From the NCBI GenBank assembly GCA_027577415.1, contig JANBQS010000240.1, positions 1-24,945 of the forward strand: DNA of 24,945 bases, written 5' to 3'. The stretch comes from Coemansia sp. RSA 922. Its lineage: Eukaryota > Kickxellomycota > Kickxellomycetes > Kickxellales > Kickxellaceae. The notes under the pieces were generated by a model, which had not been told where the DNA came from, ran no database searches, and saw only the letters and a list, made by a program, of their open reading frames with translations. Shown one piece after another: positions 10,510 through 18,528 of the stretch; the first letter of the stretch is position 1, and each line of letters begins with the position of its first letter. Both the position numbers and the translations under genes were made by a program.

Positions 10510-11357
10510 CTAGTCCTTCTCAGCAATGCGCGTCAGCTCAGCATCGATCTCCTCTACAGTCAGCACACGGAACTTTGGGTTATCCTTCGTAACAATAGCG
10601 ACCTCCAAGTCCTGAGACTTGAAGTTGGCTGCCAGCACCGAGGACAAAGTACCGATAGCCAGCTCCACCGTATCGTCGGTGCTGAGCAGCTCATCGCCCT
10701 TTAGCTTCTTCTCCAAGTAATTGAACGCCTCCTGGTGCTTGGCACCCGCCGCCGTAGCCCGATATCCAGCAAAATAACCAGCAGGATCGGTCTTGAACAG
10801 CTGGGGTCCGCGCTCATCATCCCAGCCGATCAGAATCATCGACACACCCAGCGGCCGCATAAACGCCTTTTGTGTGCACACCTGGTTGAGATTAGCCATA
10901 CGCTTCGCCAACAGGTCCGGCGTAATGTCATACCCGTACTTGTACTTGAACTCGGCTGCTTCGCTCCGTGCCCGCATAACCTGGTTGCGACCATCTGGAT
11001 CCAGTCCCGTCATCACGCACCCGATAAGCGGCGTAATTTGGAAAACGTGCGTCACTGTCGACGCATCGATAAGTTTATCTGGTACCTTCTTTTGCGTCAC
11101 AATAACGACGCTGTCCTTGCCGCGTACGCCCACCGACGTCAACCCGGCATTGGAGATTGCCTTGAACGCATATTCTACAACAATGAGAAATTAAATTCAG
11201 CAGGATTGAGTTCAATAATCAGTTTGGAATTTTGTGCGCTGACCAGGACTGGCAGATTTATGCTGGCGCAATGCATACCAACTTGGAACAGGCGGCCCTC
11301 AGTCGAAAACACGGTAATGTGCCGGTCATAGCCAGCAGTGGCACTGCGATTGCTCAT
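10510..11357 (-). CDS. SCL1: 20S proteasome subunit alpha-1 (PSMA6/Scl1 type)
   Basis: A structural subunit of the outer ring of the 20S proteasome core, which gates substrate entry. Exons are 11279-11357 and 10510-11174, giving 247 residues, normal for the family. The N-terminus carries the alpha-type signature [20 protein letters not shown], which spans the splice junction and so confirms it. Further alpha-1 marks are [67 protein letters not shown] and [16 protein letters not shown]. Like other alpha subunits it has no catalytic N-terminal Thr. The promoter is shared with the divergent acetyltransferase gene. No yeast PACE box (GGTGGCAAA) is visible there. Confidence 0.95.
11175..11278 (-). 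other. Intron of the proteasome alpha-1 gene
   Basis: 104 bases, donor GTATGC and acceptor TTGTTGTAG, phase 1 after codon 26. Splicing restores the conserved LFQV-EYAF junction of the alpha-subunit signature, so both boundaries are firm. Confidence 0.92.
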
Positions 11358-11661
11358 TGCTAGAAAGAATAAAAAAAATGTAACAAAGAATATAGAGCGA
11401 GCGAAGGAACACACACACAGCTCCTCTAGAAGAGCGAGCCACGTAACCACCCGCCGCTAATCCAATCACTCATAGCTAATCACAGATTATGTCACATGAC
11501 ATATGTGACATCACCGCGCATCTAGGCCACAGGAGATAAGATAGGCAGGTCCTTGTATCCGATTTCGCATCGATAAACATTCTTCCTCCCTCATCTTGTG
11601 TTTTCATAAAAACAAAAACCTTATATTGCCCGTTTAAGCTTATACTAACAAACGTAGAAAT
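11358..11661. promoter_or_regulatory. Shared divergent promoter of proteasome alpha-1 and GNAT genes
   Basis: 304 bases between two divergent start codons. It contains a CCAAT box (11462-11466, + strand), a perfect 9-base inverted repeat (11489-11511) and an A/C-rich run before the plus-strand start. No strong TATA box is visible for either gene. Confidence 0.6.
11489..11511. repeat. Perfect 9-bp inverted repeat in the divergent promoter
   Basis: Arms ATGTCACAT and ATGTGACAT are exact reverse complements around a 5-base spacer (GACAT). It sits near the middle of the shared promoter and overlaps CACATG and CATATG E-box-like words, so it could bind a dimeric regulator. The binding protein is unknown. 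Confidence 0.6.
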
Positions 11662-12438
11662 ATGGCTGACCAGTCCCAAGTATTGTCTGCTGGTCTCATT
11701 GAGCGCCAGAGAGTTGGCCAGAATACTGAAGACCTGGTCCCCAAACGACATGGTGTGTCTGATGCTCTTATCATGCTCCTGCCTCCAGAAGAAGACCACG
11801 ACTTAGCCATGGCCCGCATCTTCTCTGATCCAGTCGCCATGGGCAACTTGGAGTTCAAGATGCTTCCCAACGGATACACCGCCAAAGACATTGCCGCCAG
11901 ACGTCTCGATCGAGACGAACGACAAGTGAAGAAGGAGCAGGTAAACTACACAGTCATCGTGAAAAAGTCTCTCGTGCCAGAGCACGTAGTATCCCTGATC
12001 GACGACGACGAGTATCTTCCGCCCAAACGCGTGCTCATCGACAGCGGCCACATAGACGTGGACGAGCCCTATCTAGTCGTCGGCTGCTGTGGGCTGCTCA
12101 ACATGGATGCCTTTAACCGCAGCGCCAGCGTTGGTATTATTTTGGATTCCAGATTTTGGCGTACCGGAATCAGCAGCGCTGCGCTGTACTATTCGCTAAA
12201 GTTTGGCTTTGACGACCTTAAGTTGCACCGTATCGGGATCGAAACTACGGAGAAAAATGCTGGTATGCGCGGCTGGACGGAAAACGTCCTTGGCATCCAT
12301 GTCGAAAGCATTAGAAAGGAGTCCCTCTACTTGGGCAACGGCAAGTTTATTGACTCGTGGGACTATGCAATCTTTGATTACCAGTGGCACGGGCGCGCAG
12401 AGGCTCGTCTACGATCCAAACTGCGCATGGTCGGCTAA
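11662..12438 (+). CDS. GNAT-family N-acetyltransferase (RimJ/RimL-like)
   Basis: A 258-residue soluble protein expected to transfer an acetyl group from acetyl-CoA to an amine; the acceptor is unknown. The C-terminal half fits the Acetyltransf_3/RimL pattern: VVGCCGLLNMDAFNRSASVG (beta strands before the cofactor site, about residues 137-160), ILDSRFWRTGISSAAL (pyrophosphate-loop region, R-T-G-I-S in place of the usual R/Q-x2-G-x-G/A), YSLKFGFDDLKLHRIGIET and N-A-G-M-R-G-W-TE (about 185-207). The N-terminal 90 residues are less typical. The middle contains a short acidic loop (DDDEYLPP). A TACTAAC word followed by CGTAG directly before the ATG could mark a 5'-UTR intron. Convergent with the next gene, with 69 bases between stops. 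Family secure; substrate not. Confidence 0.85.
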   Translation: MADQSQVLSAGLIERQRVGQNTEDLVPKRHGVSDALIMLLPPEEDHDLAMARIFSDPVAMGNLEFKMLPNGYTAKDIAARRLDRDERQVKKEQVNYTVIVKKSLVPEHVVSLIDDDEYLPPKRVLIDSGHIDVDEPYLVVGCCGLLNMDAFNRSASVGIILDSRFWRTGISSAALYYSLKFGFDDLKLHRIGIETTEKNAGMRGWTENVLGIHVESIRKESLYLGNGKFIDSWDYAIFDYQWHGRAEARLRSKLRMVG

Positions 12439-12507
12439 GCAACATTATACATTTATCTTACAGGAACAAAATACTTCAGATCTAAACTACGTCCATGTAT
12501 TGCTAGC

Positions 12508-14181
12508 TCAGTCAGACTCTTCCATATCGCATTCACCGTCTTCTACATCCTCGTTGACGCTGTCTTGACACTCGCTCACTGCAATGGGTAACTGCACAGT
12601 CGTATTCAAGTTAGTTTGCCTGTACTGCTCAGAAGTCTCTGGGGTTTGTGAACTTTCATAAACTGGATCAAGCTGTGCCTCTGTCGTCGACGAGGGAAGA
12701 GGGGGCGGAGGCTGGACTGGAGGTTTGGTGTTGCTGTTGTACATGCGCGTGTCATGTCTGGGCGACTGGTGGTAGTATGAGTAGTCATCGTAGCGAGGCT
12801 GCATAGCTGCATTATGCTGCCAATACGGATCCGTGTAAGCAGTTTGTTGCGACGATCTGTAATAGCCGTCAAGCATTCCTGCAAACGGGTCGGCATAGGT
12901 GTTTTGTGCAGTCTGGGATGGATAGTCATAGTCCTGATAGTAGCCGTTTTGCGACTCATCGTAGTATCGATACTCATCCTCGCCACGAGGCCTGTCTCGA
13001 CGAGGCGTGCCAGAATGCAAGGGCCGTCCGGGGCAAGTAGTCGAGGTAAAGTCGAATTCTGCCAAGTCAAGGCCAGGATACTTGACTAGCGGAATATTGC
13101 GGCGACTCTCTTCTGCGTTATCGCTCGATATGCCCTGTACGTCAGGCTCGCTGTCTACCTCGCCCTCACTCAATGCTCCCTCCTCGTCGCTACTTCTGTC
13201 GTCCGCTTCATGGCTGTCTGGGGCGTTGTTAACGACAGCACTCGTATCAGGCACCTCGACATCAGCACTGGACTCATCTACATAGTCATAATCTTCGCTG
13301 TAGACCACCAGCATCGGCGTTGACGGTACAGGAGTCGTTGGTCTATCGCGTGCAAGCAGCGGGTCTTGATCAGGCGTGGATCCTATATACGCAGGCGGGT
13401 ATCCATGATAGTAAATGCTCTGGATGTACTCGGGCACATCGTCGTTTCGTTCCAACCCTAGAGCCTCTCTGAGCTCTTGCGATAGTGGCTGGCCCGGACG
13501 AATTCGTTGGCGCATCTCCTCCATGCGCTTCTCTTCCTCGACGACCAAATATAGGCGGCTGTTGAACTGACCCTGCCCCTTTTCCTTGAATGCACTCCGG
13601 TTGGCCTCAATGGCTTCCCTGTCCAACGGCATGGGACAGCTGCGCAGCTCGTGGCCCAGCATTGAGCAGTTGAAGCATGGGTTGCCCAGCGCCTTGACAG
13701 CGTCTGAGGACACACCCAAGACTGAGTTTGTGCCGCGCTCGTATCTGGGGCCATCCTCCATTTCCGGATCTTTAGTCGTGTCCAAGTCGAAGCCAACAGC
13801 CTGGTCATAGATAACGAGTACCGATCCTGTGCTCGCTGTTTCTGATAGTACTGTAGTGTCGCCCTCGTCGATACTGCGCCTTCGACTTATGCGGCGGCTA
13901 CTGGCATCCTCATAATAGCTATCATCGTAAGCATCGTCTCGGCGCCGTCGCTTGCGACTAGCACCGTATGTGTCTTCATAGCCTTGTTTAGATGAGGACC
14001 GCAACACGCGTTTAATGTATCGCTCAATGTGAAGGCGCGAGGCTTGGTTGACGCCAGACCCGAATTGCAAGCAAATGAGAAAGTCGGAGCCAATTTCACA
14101 CATTCCGCATTTGCGAGGCGCACTTAAAGACGTGTCGCCGTTATAGCATTGGAGCTGTTCGGACTCCAGGTGCTCTGACAT
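12508..14181 (-). CDS. Zinc-knuckle and PSP-domain protein, ZCCHC8-like
   Basis: A 557-residue protein with a perfect CCHC zinc knuckle (residues 169-182, CFNCSMLGHELRSC: C-x2-C-x4-H-x4-C) directly followed by a PSP proline-rich domain (about 205-265: FNSRLYLVVEEEKR, IRPGQPLSQELREALGL, YIQSIYYHGYPPAYIG). This pairing is the hallmark of ZCCHC8, the scaffold of the nuclear exosome targeting complex that works with the Mtr4 helicase on non-coding RNA. The N-terminus has several Cys (CGMC near residue 25) that resemble no domain I know, then a basic stretch. The C-terminal half is acidic and Tyr/Ser/Pro-rich, probably disordered. I chose the ATG at 14181; the frame is open 28 codons further up, but that part is hydrophobic and not conserved-looking. 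The exosome role is inferred from the domains alone. Confidence 0.82.
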   Translation of the reverse strand: MSEHLESEQLQCYNGDTSLSAPRKCGMCEIGSDFLICLQFGSGVNQASRLHIERYIKRVLRSSSKQGYEDTYGASRKRRRRDDAYDDSYYEDASSRRISRRRSIDEGDTTVLSETASTGSVLVIYDQAVGFDLDTTKDPEMEDGPRYERGTNSVLGVSSDAVKALGNPCFNCSMLGHELRSCPMPLDREAIEANRSAFKEKGQGQFNSRLYLVVEEEKRMEEMRQRIRPGQPLSQELREALGLERNDDVPEYIQSIYYHGYPPAYIGSTPDQDPLLARDRPTTPVPSTPMLVVYSEDYDYVDESSADVEVPDTSAVVNNAPDSHEADDRSSDEEGALSEGEVDSEPDVQGISSDNAEESRRNIPLVKYPGLDLAEFDFTSTTCPGRPLHSGTPRRDRPRGEDEYRYYDESQNGYYQDYDYPSQTAQNTYADPFAGMLDGYYRSSQQTAYTDPYWQHNAAMQPRYDDYSYYHQSPRHDTRMYNSNTKPPVQPPPPLPSSTTEAQLDPVYESSQTPETSEQYRQTNLNTTVQLPIAVSECQDSVNEDVEDGECDMEESD

Positions 14182-15007
14182 GTGTTCAAAGACGAATGAA
14201 AAAGAGGAATGAATGAGAAATCGAGTTGGAAAAGAAAAGACGAAACAGAAAAATGCCAGGCGCACGAGGCAGCATGGATCATTTTTATTTTGGGTAGTAA
14301 CCAGTTTATGGCTGCATCATGAATTGGTGTTCTAAACGCGGGCTGAGTTGGTCGATGTGGTATTTGAGTTGGCTAGTGACTACTTTCTGGCTGGAATAGC
14401 GAGACTAAGCTATGCTTGGTGTAGATCAATGGCGTGATACGTGATAGACAAATAGATTCCCACTAAAGTGAGTAGCAGTCGCTGCTTGGTGAGCAATGAA
14501 CTCGCCTATATTACCAAAAATATCAGAAATATATATTACTTGTATTTATTTATATAGCTAAGTTGTGGTCCATAGAAATATAATATAGAACATTGCTAGT
14601 ATAAGACATTAGCGTGTGTAATGATTCAATTGATTAATGGAGCATATAGATGTGTACATGAACATTCGTCACATCTACAATGTTTAACAGACCATTATTC
14701 ACAATAGGGCTTATTTGAATTACAATAGTTCTTACAAGAGTGGTTTTAGATAGATAGTATTCAAAAACACACAAGAGAAGAAACTCTCTGAGCCCAGCCT
14801 AGATGCTGCGCGGGTAAACGCATTTGTACTAGAATGAAGTCCTTGCTCAGCGTGAGCAGCCGTAGTCCTTGGCATTACCTTTGGCTCTATAATCTCAACA
14901 ATTTATTGTGCTCCCTTGAGACAGGGCATCTCCTAATAAAGCAGCAGCTGCGAGGCACCTGATAAAGTAGAAGTTCTTTGACTTCAAATTATTTGTCACT
15001 ATTTATA

Positions 15008-15385
15008 CTAACATACTCTTAAACCCATCTGTAACAATATTTCCTCTCCTGCATTGATAATTATGTCATAATCAGTCCAGTACTCACGAAACATGCCTTT
15101 AAACGTGTTCCAACTTGCTCCATGGGCAATCAAAAAATATGTAGGACCTGATAATTTCGTACTGCTCTCCGCTGTCAATACCACGCTCTTGTTATATTTG
15201 TAGACCATATTATTAGTAGCAATATGGACTGCCTTTTTGTCCATGGGGTAGTCATAATTACTCTTTACATATTTTGCAGCCAAGTGAACATTCCTAATCT
15301 CTTCAGGTATGCTAACTTTTCCGTGATACCTTATTCCAGACTGATCACTCTCCAGGATAAGAACTGGATACTCCCGAGACGTCAT
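15008..15385 (-). CDS. Hypothetical protein or gene fragment, 125 residues
   Basis: From ATG at 15385 (MTSREYPVLILESD) to TAG. The frame stays open upstream to a TAA near 15513 but without an earlier ATG, so it may be a 3' exon or a truncated gene. The protein reads as folded rather than random: alternating strands such as EYPVLILESDQSG and TYFLIAHGASWNTFKGMF, with few low-complexity parts. I do not recognise a family. It lies alone in the AT-rich island, and a TATAAA-like word (near 15505-15511) sits upstream. It could be the surviving end of a lineage-specific repeat-family protein. Confidence 0.35.
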   Translation of the reverse strand: MTSREYPVLILESDQSGIRYHGKVSIPEEIRNVHLAAKYVKSNYDYPMDKKAVHIATNNMVYKYNKSVVLTAESSTKLSGPTYFLIAHGASWNTFKGMFREYWTDYDIIINAGEEILLQMGLRVC

Positions 15386-15836
15386 ATATGAGTAGATCTG
15401 GACAAGGATAAAATCCAAAGGGTGATAATTATTAAGCAGAAAGGTGGGAGAGAAGGGATGAGAATGTAAGGGAAATGGAAAAAGGGCAGCTTTCAGCAGT
15501 TGTTTTTATATGTAACTACCACTGAATGGCGCTAGCGACCATAGCAGCGCTGAAAAGAAGAATGCTTGGAAGTCTCTCCCCCAACCATTCTATAGTGCTG
15601 GGAAGCACACAAAGTAGCCTCAATTCTTTCTTTAAAGGCAAGCACAACTATACAAAGAGTGTTCCAGGTTTGCTTGTAGAGGCCACAGCAACCAGTCCAT
15701 GGAAAAGAAAATGAGAAAGAGGCCGCATTTTATTTTAGCCCAAGAGCGTCCCCTACTGACAAAGGAGCCTTGTTCTAGCCAGTGTAAAGTAACAAAAGTT
15801 GTCTTGCAACGAGTATGACTTTGATGATAAAGTTGT

Positions 15837-16124
15837 TTATTGGTACCCAGAGTGGGCACGAACTATGTGCTGGAGTTTAGAGATGTCGATATTATAATCG
15901 CCGGCGAAGAGCATATGTGTTTCTTGTGGAAAGGCACACAGCGATAGAAGACAAAAGCCAAGCTCTCTGTAAACGCCTGAAAGGCCATGGAGCGGAAAGT
16001 ATCTGAAAAGTCTCGAGGTAGAGCCTTTGAATTTGAAAGACAAACTAGGCGCAATTGGAACGCCTCCGTCTACGCTGGTAAGGCTGGAGGTATCTGGCGC
16101 AGATTTGATCTGCTGTCTGATATT
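15837..16124 (-). pseudogene. Possible gene remnant or orphan exon, 95 codons without a start
   Basis: An open minus-strand frame from just after a TAA (16125-16127) to the stop at 15837-15839, without an ATG in its first two thirds. The translation looks protein-like (GGVPIAPSLSFKFKGSTSRL, LFAGDYNIDISKLQHIV). A CAGACAG near 16112 could be a splice acceptor, which would make this a terminal exon, but no matching donor exon was found. No family recognised. Confidence 0.2.
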
Positions 16125-16245
16125 TTAGACAGTTGGAAATCGCTCTTTAAATACCACATCAGTCCATGCTTTTTTAATTGAGAAGGCAGGGGTCTGAAGA
16201 TAGATTGGAAGTCAATATGTGCATGAGTTGCTTGGGATAAATGTG

Positions 16246-16304
16246 TGCTTGGTGACGTGGTCGATTCCTTACCCTACTGACCTGGGTTCGGGCCCCGCTA
16301 CTCT
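16246..16304 (+). pseudogene. tRNA-like remnant with A-box and B-box
   Basis: TGGTCGATTCC (16258-16268) resembles a tRNA A box and GGTTCGGGCCC (16285-16295) a B box, preceded by CTGACCTG as in a variable loop and T-arm. The spacing between the boxes is about 11 bases shorter than in a tRNA, and the acceptor arms do not pair, so it cannot be a working tRNA. It may be a decayed tRNA gene or the head of a tRNA-derived short interspersed element. Confidence 0.3.
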
Positions 16305-17276
16305 CAACTTGGTGAGATGTGAACATGATATGCTTGGTCAGCATATTACCTCTAATGTCGATCCACCAGGAGCCCCTTGGTCTAATTATGCCATGGAGTA
16401 GTTTGACCATTTTTTATTTCTTGCCAAAAAATATTTTAATGATATTTCCTTTTTATCTCATCAATGAAATTTATTGCTTGGTGATAGCCGTGTATCGATA
16501 GGTATTGGTATGATGTCATTTACGTCAACTTGATAGATGTAACTTTGGAGGATACGATACGAGATTATGAGCACATGAGGATCGCTCCCAGTAAATCCTT
16601 TCTTGAGACCCAGTGGAACTTCAAGACTGATGTTGTGGATTCAGCAGTGTGCAGGGCAGAATGCTACAGGGATCACAATTGTCGGCTTTGCTGTTCAACT
16701 GCACGATTGATACAATACACATACAGATGTGCCCACAGGTAATCCTATTGTTTCAGCCAGAATTGACATATGGGGAATATCGCGAACAAAAGGATACAAC
16801 CAGTGCGTCGCGCAAATAAATGAAGAAGGGCTGGTAGTTCAAACAATTATCTTGTCTTATTATATCTGACATGTTCATATTTTTTTGCCAGCGCTCATAC
16901 CTTGGTGTGTAGGTGATTTAGCTATGATTATGACGGGAAGATTAATCAGAGATGAGCCGGATACATATAGTGGTGGGAATAAATAACGCTTGACAAACTA
17001 CACAGCAACACGTTCCCGCAATTTATGCAACGCCACTTGCAGGCTGCATATTTGGCGATTAGCACTGCACTAGCAAATGTCATGTTCACATATGTCGCTA
17101 CAGGGAATTAAAGATAAAGATTAATGCAACATTGTGCACATGTTCTATTCACTGGGAGCCGTGTGAACTAAATGCCAATATCCTTATAGTCAATACACAT
17201 GCGAGAATAGCGGATTAGGTTTGGCGTTACTGGCCGTAAAATTCTCACGCTATATGTTTGCTCGATATCAAAATGC

Positions 17277-17284
17277 TATAAAAG
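17277..17284 (+). promoter_or_regulatory. TATA box of the HD-domain gene
   Basis: TATAAAAG, 98 bases before the ATG at 17383, with a C/A-rich leader between them. A clear core promoter, which argues that the gene is expressed despite its degenerate active site. Confidence 0.65.
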
Positions 17285-17382
17285 ATACAGTTCTCGGCGA
17301 AGACTCTCCAATCGAGGAACACCAACATCTTTCCCAACCATCAGAGCAACTCTAGTCATCTTCACCAGCAACTTCTTTTCCA

Positions 17383-18096
17383 ATGACCACCTCTACCACC
17401 ACCACGACTCCCGAGCAACGCGTGACCACGTTGTTCAAGCTACTCGAAAATGGCAGCAATAAGCAGCATATCGACGGAAAGATGAGTCAGCTGGACCAAG
17501 CTCTTCATGTCACACAGCTCGTCGGGAAGGATGGCGCAGACCCAGAAACTCTTTTGGCCGCGCTTTTCCAAGATGTCGGTCATGTCTGCCCAGCGCCAGA
17601 GGGTTCGGCGGAAGCTGATGACGAGGACGAGGACAAGGACGAGGATGCGAAGAGTACCATTGATTACAGAATGCGTGGTGCCAACTACTTGCGCCAACTC
17701 GGGTTCCCCAAGAAGACGTGTGACCTGGTTGAGTCTGACGTCATGGGTAAGCGCTACGTTGCGGCTTTGGTCCCTATGTACGAAGAGCTGATCAGCAGCG
17801 CCAGTAAGGAGTTGCTCAAGCTCCAGGGAGGCCCATTCACGCCTACCGAGGCGCAAGCGTTTGAGAAAGACCCACTCTTTAAGGAAAAGGTGCTACTTGT
17901 GAACTGTAACTTCGCCGCCAAGGTCACCGAGGATAAGCCACCTGCTTTGGAAACATACCGCGGTCTAACTACCTCAATGCTGTATAGACAGTTTATTGAG
18001 AACCAGCAGCGCGAGTCTCAAGCAAACATGGAGCTTACGAAGGAAGAGCTTGCCAGCCTCGAGAAAGAGTATGGAATTACAGAGAAGGACCTTTAG
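17383..18096 (+). CDS. PhnZ-like HD-domain protein with degenerate metal site (likely pseudoenzyme)
   Basis: A 237-residue protein with the fold pattern of PhnZ-type HD-domain mixed-valent di-iron oxygenases, which cleave 2-amino-1-hydroxyethylphosphonate. Shared landmarks: SQLDQAL, GADPETLLAALFQDVGH, RGANYLRQLGF, LVESDVMGKRYVA, LKLQGGPFT and FAAKV. By hand alignment to PhnZ, the ligands H34, H58, H80, H104 and D161 are Q39, Q63, Y95, D119 and N176 here; only D59 (D64) is kept. Substrate residues Y24 and E27 become H29 and G32, while the Lys of the AKRYL motif (K123) stays. Dioxygenase activity of the known kind is therefore not expected. An acidic Asp/Glu-rich insert (about 77-89) sits where the H58-H80 linker is. 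The frame is intact, without introns, and has a TATA box and leader, so it is probably a working protein with another role. Fold assignment is strong; function is unknown. Confidence 0.8.
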   Translation: MTTSTTTTTPEQRVTTLFKLLENGSNKQHIDGKMSQLDQALHVTQLVGKDGADPETLLAALFQDVGHVCPAPEGSAEADDEDEDKDEDAKSTIDYRMRGANYLRQLGFPKKTCDLVESDVMGKRYVAALVPMYEELISSASKELLKLQGGPFTPTEAQAFEKDPLFKEKVLLVNCNFAAKVTEDKPPALETYRGLTTSMLYRQFIENQQRESQANMELTKEELASLEKEYGITEKDL

Positions 18097-18528
18097 AATT
18101 TAGCTTATGTTTTAACATGCTGGGAACATAGAAAGGCATGGCAGGCGCTGCTGGAGATACACCCTAGCTAGAAATACATACTATTAAATATCTTCAACCC
18201 ATGCGTGGTGCTTATGCCTCCAATGCATAGAGTATTTTGACAGACCACAGCACCCCTCTGCTGGCTTCTTGGCTTTTAGACCTTGACGCCTAATCTTCCT
18301 ATCTCCGCGTAACTCTTCTACATTAGGATCACTTGCACGCATTGGCTTGATGGCTGCGCTCGTTTATGCGCTGAGCCCCCTCTTTCTACAAAAAAAACCT
18401 CAATTGTCCTTGCCTAAAAGAGGCTTTCCTTTCTCTTCACTCTTTTTTTTTTCCAATTCCATATTTTTTGTTTATCATTCGCATTGACCAATCTGTAGTA
18501 CCGCCTTGCACATTTCAAACGCAGCAGC
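18097..18528. other. Intergenic region between HD-domain and SMP-domain genes
   Basis: 432 bases holding the 3' UTR of the upstream gene and the promoter of the next one. A pyrimidine-rich tract with a run of T (18420-18460) lies about 80 bases before the start at 18529, as is common in fungal promoters. No gene or RNA seen. Confidence 0.55.

Larger units (their letters stand above)
14182..17382. other. AT-rich, gene-poor island
   Basis: About 3.2 kb visibly richer in A/T than its flanks. It holds no recognisable complete gene, only a few orphan frames (15008-15385 and 15837-16124, both minus), a tRNA-like remnant (16246-16304) and seven TGCTTGG words. The last 120 bases are the promoter and leader of the HD-domain gene. 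Decay after an insertion or gene death is the simplest reading; no transposase, terminal repeat or reverse transcriptase motif was seen. Confidence 0.6.

Noticed and set aside
14182..14265. N-terminal extension of the zinc-knuckle protein by 28 residues
   Set aside because: The extension is hydrophobic and Phe-rich, unlike the hydrophilic, Cys-containing N-terminus that starts at 14181, and looks like an untranslated leader in frame.
16174..16410. 78-codon minus frame with ATG
   Set aside because: It spans the tRNA-like remnant in antisense, which accounts for its Arg-rich middle; no protein similarity seen.
18420..18460. Long T run as a possible RNA polymerase III terminator
   Set aside because: No A and B boxes upstream; it fits a pyrimidine-rich promoter tract before the SMP-domain gene.
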